A stretch of 64,000 nucleotides of DNA from Butyrivibrio sp. X503 (GCF_003625475.1 NZ_RAIQ01000003.1:310001-374000); one strand, 5' to 3'. Positions 18,878 through 27,233 are shown, counted from the first letter of the stretch. Made by a program: numbers and translations. Notes: generated by a model from the letters alone, not told the origin.

Positions 18878-18906
18878 ATTATACACTTTACCATTTTAAA
18901 GTGCAA
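18878..18906 (-). promoter_or_regulatory. Strong sigma-A promoter of gdhA
   Basis: On minus: TTGCAC (18906-18901), 17-base spacer, TATAAT (18883-18878). The leader to the gdhA ATG is about 120 bases. Confidence 0.8.
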
Positions 18907-18934
18907 GAGTTATTTTTAAAAATTTGTGATGATA

Positions 18935-20383
18935 TTAATCATCGTCATCATCTTCATCGTCATGATCATCGTCATCGTCGTCATCATGATTTTCTTCTTC
19001 GTGCTCTTCTTCCTCTTGCTGCTCCTCTTGCTGCTCCTCTTGTTGTTCCTCTTCCTGCTGCTGTTCCTCTTGCTGCTCCTGTGCAGGCTGCTGATCCTCG
19101 TGATTTTCGGATTCTTCTTCACTTGCTTCTTCAGCAGGTGGCTCTTTTGTCTGCCATCTGTAGAAGAACGCGTGATTACCAATCATGGTATATTCACTTA
19201 TGCGATAGTAATCCGCCCATTTCTGAGTCATGAAGAACAGATAATCTCCGACACGGGCTCCGGCAAGCACTTCCTGTGCAGCCCTGATACATGTGGAATT
19301 GGGTCCGTTTGCAATAATAAACTCTACCTTACCCGACCTGTACGGAGCAAACTGGTTGGGCTGAGTAATAACACTTACAACGTCATTTGGGAATGCCGAA
19401 CTCTTAACTCTGTTCATGATAACGGAGCCGACGCCAAGCTTACCCGTATAAGATTCGCCGTCAGACTCTGCCTGTATTGTCGCAGCAAGCCATATAAGCT
19501 CGGTGTCACTGGCTGAATATGATCCGGATGTATCTTCCTTTGTACGTGCCAGTCTCTCGGCTATCTTCTGAGCAAGAGCTGCCTGCGCTGCTGCAGTCTT
19601 AGCTTCAAGCGCTTTCATCTTTTTATCAAGCTCAGCAAGCTTCTTGTCATAATCCTCGAGCTTGTTCTTTTCGGAAGAAAGAGAACTGTTAGTAGTGTTA
19701 AGCTGCCCCTTGACCACACTGGTAAGTCCTGATATCTCGTCATGCTTCTCATCAAGCTGCGCCTGATATGCATCAAGCTCAGCTTCCTTTTCAGCAACGA
19801 CAGCTGCCTTGGCCTCTATATCTTCCTGAAGTGCCTTAAGCTCTGAGATTTTTCTTTTATCATATGCAACTATGGCATTGATATATTCAAACTTGGTAAG
19901 GAGCTCTTTCATCGTTCCCGACTCGAGCATAAGACGAAGAAGTCCTTTACTACCTCCGTTTTCGTATGTTGATTGCATACGAAGCTTGAGAAGTTCATAA
20001 CGCTCCTTCTCCTCCTGCCTTGCTTCCTGAAGCTGCTTATCAAGCTCAACTATCTCAGCCGAGACTTCTGCCAGTTTCTCTTCTGTAGCAGAAATCTCTG
20101 AGTCTATTGTGTTTAGTTTGCTGGAATAACTGTTGATCGTAGATTGCAGAGCGCTGCTCTGACTCTGCAGATTATTTACATTTGATTTGGTCTGCTCCTT
20201 TTCGCCCTGTAACTGCTTGATGGCGTCCTTGGTCTCCTTACTCTCTTTCTCAAGATTGGAGATGGTCGCTCTGGTCTCTTCCTCCGTACCAAGATCCTCT
20301 GTCTCATCGGCATAGGAACTAAGCGGAATATTACCCCATATTATGGCAAAAAGAAGCATCCACGCCAGAAATTTTTTCTTCAT
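18935..20383 (-). CDS. Secreted coiled-coil SleB-like cell wall hydrolase with acidic His-rich tail
   Basis: 482 residues from ATG 20383, which gives a clean signal peptide (MKKKFLAWMLLFAIIWGNIPLSS-YADE). Residues about 30-285 are coiled coil of the PcsB/CwlO type. A cell wall hydrolase domain of the SleB/Hydrolase_2 type follows (LIWLAATIQAESDGESYTGK, GVGSVIMNRVKSS), with its catalytic glutamate in QAESDGE. The last 70 residues are Gln/Glu repeats ending in a run of Asp with His. An upstream in-frame ATG at 20395 overlaps the MocA gene end and is less likely. The product would act on peptidoglycan outside the membrane, the coiled coil perhaps restraining it. Third gene of the SH3-MocA-hydrolase unit. 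Confidence 0.85.
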   Translation of the reverse strand: MKKKFLAWMLLFAIIWGNIPLSSYADETEDLGTEEETRATISNLEKESKETKDAIKQLQGEKEQTKSNVNNLQSQSSALQSTINSYSSKLNTIDSEISATEEKLAEVSAEIVELDKQLQEARQEEKERYELLKLRMQSTYENGGSKGLLRLMLESGTMKELLTKFEYINAIVAYDKRKISELKALQEDIEAKAAVVAEKEAELDAYQAQLDEKHDEISGLTSVVKGQLNTTNSSLSSEKNKLEDYDKKLAELDKKMKALEAKTAAAQAALAQKIAERLARTKEDTSGSYSASDTELIWLAATIQAESDGESYTGKLGVGSVIMNRVKSSAFPNDVVSVITQPNQFAPYRSGKVEFIIANGPNSTCIRAAQEVLAGARVGDYLFFMTQKWADYYRISEYTMIGNHAFFYRWQTKEPPAEEASEEESENHEDQQPAQEQQEEQQQEEEQQEEQQEEQQEEEEHEEENHDDDDDDDHDDEDDDDD

Positions 20384-20384
20384 T

Positions 20385-21440
20385 TTATTCTTCATGTTCA
20401 GTATCTGATTCATTCTCCGTCTGTTCTTCGATAGCGGCAACAGGCTCCGCGGTAAGGATATCTTCACCGGGGAACTTGATATTGTTGCTGTTACGGATGA
20501 AATCCATCATATTGAGCATCTTGAGAGTCTCGGCATGCGGCATCTGCGGGCACTCTAAGCTGTGATCGGAAAGAGCCTTGACGCAAGCCTCCACTTCATA
20601 CTCATATCCTGTCTTCTGCTTGGGTCTCTTGTAATATGCCAGCTTCTTGTAGGTGCTGTCATACACGGTGATACCCTCTATATTGTTGATATTGTCGACA
20701 ACAATAAATCCCTTGCTTCCGTAGATAACGCCTCTTCTGTCGCTGATAGAAAGCGCAGAAGCGTTAAGCACAGCCATCTTGCCGTTATTATAGCGAAGGG
20801 TTATGCTGTCATGAACATCCATTCCTTGCTCGTTAAAAGTACACATGGAAACAATATCGGTGACTTCATCACCAAATACCATGGAAGCAAAATTAAGTGT
20901 ATATACGCCGAGATCAAGAAGGGCTCCGCCTCCCAGTTCAGGAAGCTTAATCCTGTCTTTTTCTCGAATATTATATCCAAGATTTGCGGTAAGCATGGTG
21001 GGCTCACCGATAACATTGCTTGCAATGATCTCGTTTAGCTTGTCTCTCATAGGATGGAATCTTGTCCACATAGCTTCCGCAACCAGAAGCTTCTTTTCCT
21101 CGGCGAGTTTGAAAACATCCTCGGCCTGACGTTCATTAAGCATAAATGCTTTTTCACAAAGAACGTTCTTGCCGTTCATAAGAGCGAGCTTGACATTCTT
21201 GTAATGCTCGGAATGAGGCGTGGCAACATATACAAGCTCCACCTTGGGGTCAGCCAAAAGCTCTTCATAGGAGCCGTATGCTTTTTTGATACCATAGGTC
21301 TGTGCAAATTTATCGGCACTTTCTTTGGTTCTGGAACCAACTGCGTAACAAGTCGCTCCTCTCACATTCTTAAGAGTCTCGGCCATGACACCAGCAATCT
21401 TTCCGGTTCCCATAATCGCAACCTTAACGCGTCCAAACAT
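20385..21440 (-). CDS. Gfo/Idh/MocA family oxidoreductase
   Basis: 351 residues. N-terminal Rossmann domain with VAIMGTGKIAGVMAETL and the family's VATPHSEHY; the EKA motif (CEKAFMLN) carries the conserved lysine of E-K-P-type enzymes, here with alanine in place of proline, as in the dihydrodiol-dehydrogenase-like subgroup. The C-terminal domain has GGGALLDLGVYTLNF with the likely catalytic aspartate and tyrosine. The last 25 residues are an acidic tail. A cytoplasmic NAD(P)-dependent sugar or dihydrodiol oxidoreductase; substrate not predictable. It begins 26 bases after the SH3 protein gene. Confidence 0.9.
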   Translation of the reverse strand: MFGRVKVAIMGTGKIAGVMAETLKNVRGATCYAVGSRTKESADKFAQTYGIKKAYGSYEELLADPKVELVYVATPHSEHYKNVKLALMNGKNVLCEKAFMLNERQAEDVFKLAEEKKLLVAEAMWTRFHPMRDKLNEIIASNVIGEPTMLTANLGYNIREKDRIKLPELGGGALLDLGVYTLNFASMVFGDEVTDIVSMCTFNEQGMDVHDSITLRYNNGKMAVLNASALSISDRRGVIYGSKGFIVVDNINNIEGITVYDSTYKKLAYYKRPKQKTGYEYEVEACVKALSDHSLECPQMPHAETLKMLNMMDFIRNSNNIKFPGEDILTAEPVAAIEEQTENESDTEHEE

Positions 21441-21466
21441 AAGCTATACCTCCCCTTGTCTTATCA

Positions 21467-22804
21467 TTACTCTTTTATAAACTCGGTTTTAATATATCCT
21501 GTCTTGTTCTTAAACTCTACCTTAGACCATTCAGAGCCTACTTCTACAACATTGACCGTTTCTGCCTTATAGATTGTCGCAAGAACATCACAGTCCGTAT
21601 TCTGCTCTTTTCTGAGCTTAACCGTATCGGTAACTTCGTGCTTGCCCTTAGAGATTGAAGAAGACTTGCCCTCATCCTTTTTATCGGATGTATCCTCGGC
21701 CTTTTCTTCGTTATTGCTGTCTGTATTCTCTTCCTCGGTATTATCTTGCGTATCGGCTTCTTCCGTAGTCTCCTCAGTCTTCGGAGCCTCTACGGTCTCT
21801 TCGCCTACAACCTCAAAGAACTCTGTCTTAACAAAAGCTTCTCTGCCCTCGTACTCGATCTTACTCCATCCGTTGGCACGGGCCTCAAGCTGCTTGAATT
21901 CCTGATTGGTCTCGGTCTTGCCTATAACTTCCGCAGTCTCGGAATCTGAACTTCTGATATTGATAACACTGGTAGCCTTGATGGTGTACTGAGTGATAGT
22001 CTCGGGAGCTTCCTCCACTTCCTCTGAAGATGCTTCCGCAGCACTCTCTTCAGCTTCATTGGAAGCCTGAGCCGATGCAAGTGCTTCGCCTACGGAAATA
22101 GGAAGCTCGGATCTCATTTTGTCAATAAGCTCCGCAAGCTGCTCATCCGCGTTGACCATCTCATTGTACTGAGATGCCACCTTGTTGTTGAGATCGATAA
22201 CATCAGCCTGCACGTTGACCTGCTTGATATACTGAATCTCAGCTTCGTCCGTAATATCTCCGTTTATGTAAAAAGAGCCGTCTTCTGCTGTACAGATATA
22301 CATAGTATCAAGTCCGGGTACCGGCTTGTCATAGTCTATGAGCTTAGCTTCATTATAAACATAAGCAATGTAGCTTCCTTCTACAGGTCCGGGCTTGGTA
22401 TAAACCTTGATATTACCAAAGCTCTCGATATAGCCCGAAGCTGCGACAGCTTTTAATACTTCCGTCTCATCGAGTCCCTTATAGATCTCTTTGATTACCT
22501 CTTTATCACCTTCGGCAGCAGCTGCATAGTATTTCTCAATAAGTGCAATTATCTCGGAATTGGTTTCTTCAACCATCGTTGCATCCTTTACTGCATATAA
22601 ATCTTCCTGTGCCGCATTATCATTGGTTGCAGCCTCTTTCACAGCTCTGTGATTGGCGCTAAGTGCTATTGCTACGGTAACTATTACTGCTACTCCAAGT
22701 ATTATAGGCATAAGCAATTTCTTATTATCTTCAAGAAATGCAATTATACTCTTCTTCTCATTACGCCAGTTTAATAAATCGTTCTTATTCTTTTTTCTTT
22801 TCAT
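21467..22804 (-). CDS. Membrane-anchored protein with two SH3b domains
   Basis: 445 residues from ATG 22804 (after AGAGG). A longer frame to 22981 would run through tRNA-Arg and is rejected. A basic N-terminus and one membrane helix near 30-50 (LLMPIILGVAVIVTVAIAL) are followed by an external region of about 200 residues, then an SH3b domain (SVINIRSSDSETAEVIGKTE), an acidic Glu/Thr/Asp linker, and a second SH3b at the C-terminus (VKLRKEQNTDCDVLATIYKA). Bacterial SH3b domains bind cell wall peptides. The domain of about residues 60-180 (ALIEKYYAAAAEGDKEVIKEI) resembles NTF2-like envelope modules, weakly. First gene of the envelope unit. Confidence 0.85.
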   Translation of the reverse strand: MKRKKNKNDLLNWRNEKKSIIAFLEDNKKLLMPIILGVAVIVTVAIALSANHRAVKEAATNDNAAQEDLYAVKDATMVEETNSEIIALIEKYYAAAAEGDKEVIKEIYKGLDETEVLKAVAASGYIESFGNIKVYTKPGPVEGSYIAYVYNEAKLIDYDKPVPGLDTMYICTAEDGSFYINGDITDEAEIQYIKQVNVQADVIDLNNKVASQYNEMVNADEQLAELIDKMRSELPISVGEALASAQASNEAEESAAEASSEEVEEAPETITQYTIKATSVINIRSSDSETAEVIGKTETNQEFKQLEARANGWSKIEYEGREAFVKTEFFEVVGEETVEAPKTEETTEEADTQDNTEEENTDSNNEEKAEDTSDKKDEGKSSSISKGKHEVTDTVKLRKEQNTDCDVLATIYKAETVNVVEVGSEWSKVEFKNKTGYIKTEFIKE

Positions 22805-22857
22805 GACCAAAACCTCTATAATTCCCCGTTCAAGAGGGTACTTCTTGTATTTTTCGA

Positions 22858-22929
22858 TGCACCCGACAGGAATCGAACCTGCATTAAAGGCGTCGGAGGC
22901 CTTCGTTCTATCCATTAGACTACGGGTGC
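22858..22929 (-). tRNA. tRNA-Arg (anticodon CCG)
   Basis: 72 bases on minus. The acceptor GCACCCG pairs with CGGGTGC; discriminator A; T arm GGTTCGATTCC; D arm with GTCTAATGGATAGAAC; anticodon stem AAGGC/GCCTT with loop CTCCGAC, giving CCG, which reads CGG. The 3' CCA is not encoded. It lies 53 bases upstream of the SH3 protein gene. Confidence 0.97.
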
Positions 22930-22963
22930 ATACATACTTCACTATCATACCACAAGATGTCCA

Positions 22964-23010
22964 AAAACGAAAGCCGCCCATCCCGCCGCAATTGGCGGGG
23001 GATGCGGCTC
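22964..23010 (-). terminator. Intrinsic terminator of the DUF5688 gene
   Basis: On minus, GCCGCATCCCCCGCC and GCGGCGGGATGGGCGGC pair with small mismatches around AATT, followed by TTTCGTTTTT. It is placed directly after the gene and before tRNA-Arg. Confidence 0.85.
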
Positions 23011-23016
23011 TTTGGT

Positions 23017-23913
23017 TTATTCTTCATTGTAGATACGCAGTTTATCCGCCTTTGCTTCATACAGATATAAGTTATCACTAAGAAAATCCTTGGGTTCAAG
23101 AGTTGTGGTATTTACCTCTTTTATGATATCACGAAGCGACATTCCATCCTTATCTTCCTTGCAAGCCTTTAGCGCTATCACTTCATGAACGGATGAGGGA
23201 ATGATGAATATATCTCCCCCAAGCCTCTCTGATAATTCTTTAAGTACCCCGGGGTAAAAGATAACTCCGGCCCCGTAAAAATCATTACTATTGCCGGCAA
23301 CGATCATTCTGCGCTCATCTGTGTTTTCCGGAAGCTTGATCTTATTGATCTCCTCAAGGAGCTGAAGCAGGTCACGGAGCTTAACTGGAGAATTTACCGG
23401 TGAATATTCCATCACATTTTCCCATAACTCCTCGATAGAGATCTCCCACATATCAAGGTGATTATTCTTGATCACTATATTACCTTTTCCTATTTCATCA
23501 CTTTCAAAAAGACACATCGGCACCAGCGCCAGATCTTCATATTCTCTGTAGGGAACATCTATTAACATCTTTTCGTTCCCGGCTTTGTTGACCACCTTAA
23601 ACGAGAGATTATTTACAACATTGGAGAAATCCGTATAAAAGCTCATATCGATAGGCTCTTTAGGTGAATGCTCCCTGTAAATCCCGATATAGTCATCGAC
23701 AAGCTTCCCTATCGAAGTACCTCTTTTGTACTCCTCATAGAAGCTGTCTATGTAGATTGCCGGCGATATATTCTCGTCAGTTTTTTTGATACAGATCGTA
23801 TGATTAACGACCGAATTGTTCTTGAGCATTTCCTTGTATTCTACCTCGTACTCATCGCCGAGAGCACCCTCCAACTCATTTACCATTATTTTCCCAAATT
23901 CTTCTATATTCAT
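23017..23913 (-). CDS. DUF5688 family protein
   Basis: 298 residues, soluble, no signal peptide or membrane helix. The pattern matches DUF5688 proteins, which are numerous in Lachnospiraceae: an N-terminal VSYKEMLKNNSVVNHTICIKK-like strand region, YKRGTSIGKLVDDYIGIYRE in the middle, NKAGNEKMLIDVPYREYEDLALVP, and a C-terminal GDIFIIPSSVHEVIAL. No function has been established. It stands alone, followed by its own terminator and preceded by the efp terminator. The start follows AGAGG. Paralogs often occur in many copies per genome, which would suggest an adaptive or effector-like role, but this is conjecture. Confidence 0.8.
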   Translation of the reverse strand: MNIEEFGKIMVNELEGALGDEYEVEYKEMLKNNSVVNHTICIKKTDENISPAIYIDSFYEEYKRGTSIGKLVDDYIGIYREHSPKEPIDMSFYTDFSNVVNNLSFKVVNKAGNEKMLIDVPYREYEDLALVPMCLFESDEIGKGNIVIKNNHLDMWEISIEELWENVMEYSPVNSPVKLRDLLQLLEEINKIKLPENTDERRMIVAGNSNDFYGAGVIFYPGVLKELSERLGGDIFIIPSSVHEVIALKACKEDKDGMSLRDIIKEVNTTTLEPKDFLSDNLYLYEAKADKLRIYNEE

Positions 23914-23941
23914 AAAGTCCTCTTTTCATACATTTTTTGGT

Positions 23942-23978
23942 AAAAAGAAAAAGCAATAGAGACATACATCTCTATTGC
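23942..23978 (-). terminator. Intrinsic terminator of efp
   Basis: On minus, a perfect stem GCAATAGAGA/TCTCTATTGC with a six-base loop, followed by TTTTTCTTTTT. Confidence 0.93.
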
Positions 23979-24037
23979 CTATATTAGTTTCTTTATGAAT
24001 AAGTATGACTTTATCAAGCGTCAGTAAGGTCGTCAGA

Positions 24038-24595
24038 TTAAACTCTTGAAAGATACTCGCCTGTTCTTGTATCAATCTTGATAACGTCTCCCTCGTTAAC
24101 GAAGAGAGGAACTGCTACTGTAGCACCTGTCTCAACTGTAGCGGGTTTTGTAGCACCTGTAGCTGTGTCACCCTTGAATCCGGGCTCTGTCTCAGAGATT
24201 GCAAGCTCTACGAACATAGGGGGCTCAACTGCGAATACGCTTCCGTTATAAGACATAACCTTGCATACTTCGTTCTCTTTAACGAACTTGAGAGAGTCAC
24301 CAATCTGGTCTGAAGTAAGACCAATCTGCTCATAAGTCTCTGAATCCATGAAGTTAAAGATATCTCCATCCTGATAAAGATACTGCATATCCTTCTTGTC
24401 GATACGAGCTGCAGGGAACTTCTCAGTGGGACGGAAAGTTGTCTCCTTAACACCACCATTGATGATATCCTTAAGCTTAGTTCTTACGAAAGCAGCGCCT
24501 TTACCGGGCTTAACATGCTGAAATTCAATAATCTGACATACATTGCCATCAATCTCGATGGTCATACCATTTCTGAAATCACTTGCAGAAATCAT
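24038..24595 (-). CDS. efp: Translation elongation factor P
   Basis: 185 residues, full length with the three beta-barrel domains. The tip loop [15 protein letters not shown] has K32 at the site modified in other bacteria; the surrounding GKGAAF is the lysine type rather than the arginine type. C-terminal [17 protein letters not shown] is canonical. EF-P binds stalled ribosomes between P and E sites and rescues polyproline synthesis. Start ATG follows AGGAGG. It has its own promoter and terminator, so it is transcribed alone. Confidence 0.97.
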   Translation of the reverse strand: MISASDFRNGMTIEIDGNVCQIIEFQHVKPGKGAAFVRTKLKDIINGGVKETTFRPTEKFPAARIDKKDMQYLYQDGDIFNFMDSETYEQIGLTSDQIGDSLKFVKENEVCKVMSYNGSVFAVEPPMFVELAISETEPGFKGDTATGATKPATVETGATVAVPLFVNEGDVIKIDTRTGEYLSRV

Positions 24596-24637
24596 ATAAA
24601 AATCCTCCTAAATTACATCACATCAAACAACTAGTTT

Positions 24638-24666
24638 ATATTAAACTATAAGATTTGATTTTTCAA
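24638..24666 (-). promoter_or_regulatory. Sigma-A promoter of efp
   Basis: On minus: TTGAAA (24666-24661), 17-base spacer, TAATAT (24643-24638), followed by a leader of about 35 bases to the ATG. Confidence 0.7.
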
Positions 24667-24692
24667 CTGTTTTTTTAATAATTGTAAACAGC

Positions 24693-25463
24693 TTACCAAT
24701 CGGAATCCCAATCGGTATATCCGGAATCCCAATTACCCGAATCCCAACCGGAATCGGAGCCGGAGTCCCAACCCGAGTCATAATGCGAATTCCAATCGGA
24801 ATCATAATGAGAATTATAATTAGAGTCATAACGGGAATCATAACGCGAATCATAACGGGAATCATAGCTTCCGTTACTTCCGGTACTGCCGCCTCCGGAG
24901 CAGCTTTCAAAGCCAAATGCAAATGCACAAAAGATTATGATCACCGCGATAATAAGTCCAAACGGATTATATTCTCTCGAATCGTTTCTGTCGTAGCCGC
25001 CTCGTCCGAAGGTTCTGTCGGTGTCGACCATATCACTGCCCGTATCCACAGAATAATCGGAAAAACCGCTGGCTTCATATTCATCCATTCTGTTAAAACT
25101 GTTCAAGAATCTGCGTCCGTCGCCTACGTGCTCGTACTTATCACGTTCGCGCTGTGCCATATCGGCGGCGTAATGAAGCTTTTGATTGGCTATCTCGGAC
25201 TGCAAGCGGTCATAAAGCTCAACTACAGCAAACTCTTCGTCTTTTCCCTGATAGCGAACCGCTCTGCTGCCATCAGCTTTGTTCTTGTAAACCACAAAAT
25301 CCCCTGTGGCCTCATCCTTGTAAATACCAAAAGCCCTGGGCCCCTGATAATTAAAACCTATAAAAAATCTGGTCTTACTCTCCGTAAGACCATTCTTTTC
25401 ACAGTAGTCCTTCAGTTCTTCAATTGTCTTGGGAATTCCACCCTCAGTATAACTTAAACTCAT
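24693..25463 (-). CDS. Membrane protein with Asp/Ser/Tyr/Trp repeat tail, function unknown
   Basis: 256 residues. Residues 1-110 form a soluble domain (KTIEELKDYCEKNGL, RFFIGFNYQGPRAFGIYKDE, GSRAVRYQGKDEEFAVVELYDRL). One membrane helix lies at about 168-186 (FGLIIAVIIIFCAFAFGF). The C-terminus after it is a tandem array of YDSR, YDSN, WDSG-type units built from 12- to 15-base DNA repeats. It overlaps the upstream gene by the ATGA junction, so the two are coupled. The tail composition is typical of flexible or phase-separating regions. No family recognised for the whole protein. Confidence 0.7.
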   Translation of the reverse strand: MSLSYTEGGIPKTIEELKDYCEKNGLTESKTRFFIGFNYQGPRAFGIYKDEATGDFVVYKNKADGSRAVRYQGKDEEFAVVELYDRLQSEIANQKLHYAADMAQRERDKYEHVGDGRRFLNSFNRMDEYEASGFSDYSVDTGSDMVDTDRTFGRGGYDRNDSREYNPFGLIIAVIIIFCAFAFGFESCSGGGSTGSNGSYDSRYDSRYDSRYDSNYNSHYDSDWNSHYDSGWDSGSDSGWDSGNWDSGYTDWDSDW

Positions 25464-25999
25464 GTATCACTTTCCTTTATAGTACTCTTTATCATATTGG
25501 AATAATATGGATCTATCCCTTTTGCGGATATTTCTCTCTGAGCCGTGTGCTGAGCTCCCGAGAAAGTATCCGTGTTGAATCTGTTGTGCGAAGCGATATT
25601 ATCTGCGATCATGCTTCCTATATCAAACTTGGGAAACGGAATCGAAGTGTCGACCCTCTGTACATGCGCTGCTTCCGTATTTTTTGTCTGCGGAACGTCT
25701 TTTACCGCTGCAACCTGTTTTGCCGGCGTAATATCAGATCTTATATATTTCAAAAGATCGTCTTCCGTAATTCCGTATTTCGCCGCAATATCTTTTACCG
25801 TGGTATCTGATGTTATGCCATCGAGACTCTTCCCCGTCTCGTCAGAGATAGCCTTATCCAGATACTTTTGAAATATCCCGCTTAAACCTGTATCAAACGG
25901 ATTCTCGCTCTCTTTCTGAGCAAGTAACTTACTTGAATCCGATATCGAACTTAAATAATTGTTTACCGCACCTGTTATCGCAGAAATATCAAATGCCAT
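25460..25999 (-). CDS. Hypothetical protein, coupled to the repeat-tail membrane protein
   Basis: 179 residues, soluble, no signal peptide. The N-terminus (ISAITGAVNNYLSSISDSSKLLAQ) is helical; the middle holds TSDTTVKDIAAKYGITEDDLLKYI, which looks like a LysM-like or helix-turn-helix-like small module; the C-terminus is polar. I recognise no known family. Start ATG follows GAGGGG. It ends in an ATGA overlap with the gene at 24693, so both products probably work together. Confidence 0.65.
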   Translation of the reverse strand: MAFDISAITGAVNNYLSSISDSSKLLAQKESENPFDTGLSGIFQKYLDKAISDETGKSLDGITSDTTVKDIAAKYGITEDDLLKYIRSDITPAKQVAAVKDVPQTKNTEAAHVQRVDTSIPFPKFDIGSMIADNIASHNRFNTDTFSGAQHTAQREISAKGIDPYYSNMIKSTIKESDT

Positions 26000-26048
26000 A
26001 TTTTTCCCCTCAAAATAAGATTTTTACATTTTCCTCATAAAAACTTGA

Positions 26049-26663
26049 TCAGTGAACTATTACAGCCGTACCGATCTCTATCATGTCATAAAGCTGATAC
26101 GCCACGTCCTTGGGAAGGTTTACACATCCGTGCGATCCGTTCTTCTTATAGATCTGTCCGCCGAACTTACCTCTCCAGCTCGCATCGTGAAGTCCGCAGA
26201 AGGTAGTGAATCTCATCCATCTGTCGACCCAGACGTTCCATGTGGGACCTACGAGATACTTGCCGGGAACCTTGGCGCGCAGAACGAATCTTCCTCTGGG
26301 AGTCGAATTGCCGGTACTCTCTTTACCCGTAACGCAAGGCGATGTAAGCACAACCTCGCCGTCAACATAATAAGTCATCGTCTGATTCTCGATATCAACA
26401 TCAACGTATGTGTCGATCGTGGTCGCCGGCACACCTGCCGCCTCTTCTTCCGCGTTCTTAAATCGTCCCTCATCCATACCGAAATTGAGGTAGTGATTAT
26501 ACAGCTCGAGTACATCATCACCGAATGCCTCATGAACATCGGGATATTTGGCCGCATAATACACCGCGTCAAAACCGCTCGCGAAAGCAGGTGTTGCGGT
26601 CACAAAGCTCAAAATAAAAGCCGCGAAAATAATTGTGCTTACTTTTATAATAATATTTCTCAT
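26049..26663 (-). CDS. Secreted L,D-transpeptidase (YkuD family)
   Basis: 204 residues from ATG 26663, which follows AAAGGAG; a frame starting eight codons earlier includes that site and is rejected. Signal peptide to about residue 29 (ILSFVTATPAFA-SG). A short motif (FDAVYYAAKYPDVHEAFG...HYLNFGMDEGR) common in Lachnospiraceae surface proteins follows. The YkuD domain has TGKESTGNSTPRGRF and the catalytic SHGCVNLP with the active cysteine and histidine. It would form 3-3 cross-links in peptidoglycan or attach proteins to it. A 45-base repeated element (26680-26724) lies directly upstream. Confidence 0.92.
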   Translation of the reverse strand: MRNIIIKVSTIIFAAFILSFVTATPAFASGFDAVYYAAKYPDVHEAFGDDVLELYNHYLNFGMDEGRFKNAEEEAAGVPATTIDTYVDVDIENQTMTYYVDGEVVLTSPCVTGKESTGNSTPRGRFVLRAKVPGKYLVGPTWNVWVDRWMRFTTFCGLHDASWRGKFGGQIYKKNGSHGCVNLPKDVAYQLYDMIEIGTAVIVH

Positions 26664-26679
26664 GCCAAGCTCCTTTGGC

Positions 26680-26724
26680 ACATGCAAGCATGTACGCTGT
26701 TTAGAATTATGACACCTATATCAT
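26680..26724. repeat. Dispersed 45-base intergenic element, copy A
   Basis: Begins ACATGCAAGCATGTACGC (plus strand) and ends CCTATATCAT. About 38 of 45 bases match copy B at 36431-36475, with no gaps. It contains ACATGC-AA-GCATGT. It sits just upstream of the L,D-transpeptidase ribosome site. Confidence 0.7.
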
Positions 26725-26759
26725 ATCAACATTATAAGCCAATTCTTCGCGGTTTTACA

Positions 26760-27188
26760 TCATTTTTTTATATAATCCATTGCTTCGAGGTAGCCGTTTA
26801 ACCCATGTCCGTATATCTGCTTGTCACAAGCAGGCGCCGTTACTGAAATCTTGCGGAATTCTTCCCTGGAACTGATGTCGGAAATGTGCACTTCAACCTT
26901 GGTGATATTCTCTATACTCTTAAGCGCATCGTGGATCGCATAGCTGTAATGTGTATACGCGCCGGGATTTATTACAATCCCTTCGGTTCCGTCGCTGTAG
27001 GCAGCCTGAATCCTGTCGATTATGGCACCCTCATGGTTGGACTGATAGAGCTCAACCTCATCACCTTCCGCCTTCGCCTTTTCTTTTATCATATTGCAAA
27101 GATAATCATAGTCCTGATTGCCGTAAACCGCCTTTTCTCTGATTCCGAGGAAATTGAGGTTCGGTCCGTTTATAACCAAAATTTTCAT
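26760..27188 (-). CDS. aroQ: 3-dehydroquinate dehydratase, type II
   Basis: 142 residues, the usual length of the dodecameric type II enzyme. INGPNLNFLGIRE at 6-18 precedes the catalytic tyrosine of VYGNQ (Y22), with QSNHEGAIID, NPGAYTHYSYAIHDAL and EVHISDISSREEFR forming the active site and lid. The enzyme converts 3-dehydroquinate to 3-dehydroshikimate in the shikimate pathway. It follows the YesU-like gene on the same strand after 51 bases that contain a perfect palindrome (27216-27233). Start follows GGGAGAAG. Confidence 0.95.
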   Translation of the reverse strand: MKILVINGPNLNFLGIREKAVYGNQDYDYLCNMIKEKAKAEGDEVELYQSNHEGAIIDRIQAAYSDGTEGIVINPGAYTHYSYAIHDALKSIENITKVEVHISDISSREEFRKISVTAPACDKQIYGHGLNGYLEAMDYIKK

Positions 27189-27215
27189 ACGCTTCTCCCA
27201 TTATTTATATATTAA

Positions 27216-27233
27216 GTCAAAAGATCTTTTGAC
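27216..27233. promoter_or_regulatory. 18-base perfect palindrome upstream of aroQ
   Basis: GTCAAAAGATCTTTTGAC is a perfect inverted repeat located 28 bases upstream of the aroQ start codon and 7 bases after the stop of the upstream gene. It may be an operator; as a hairpin it lacks a T-run. Confidence 0.5.

Noticed and set aside
18926-19516. Leu/Phe-rich open frame on plus opposite the SleB-like gene
   Set aside because: It is the antisense image of the Asp/Glu/Gln repeats.
22805-22981. N-terminal extension of the SH3 protein
   Set aside because: The extension overlaps tRNA-Arg on the same strand; the ATG at 22804 has a good ribosome site.
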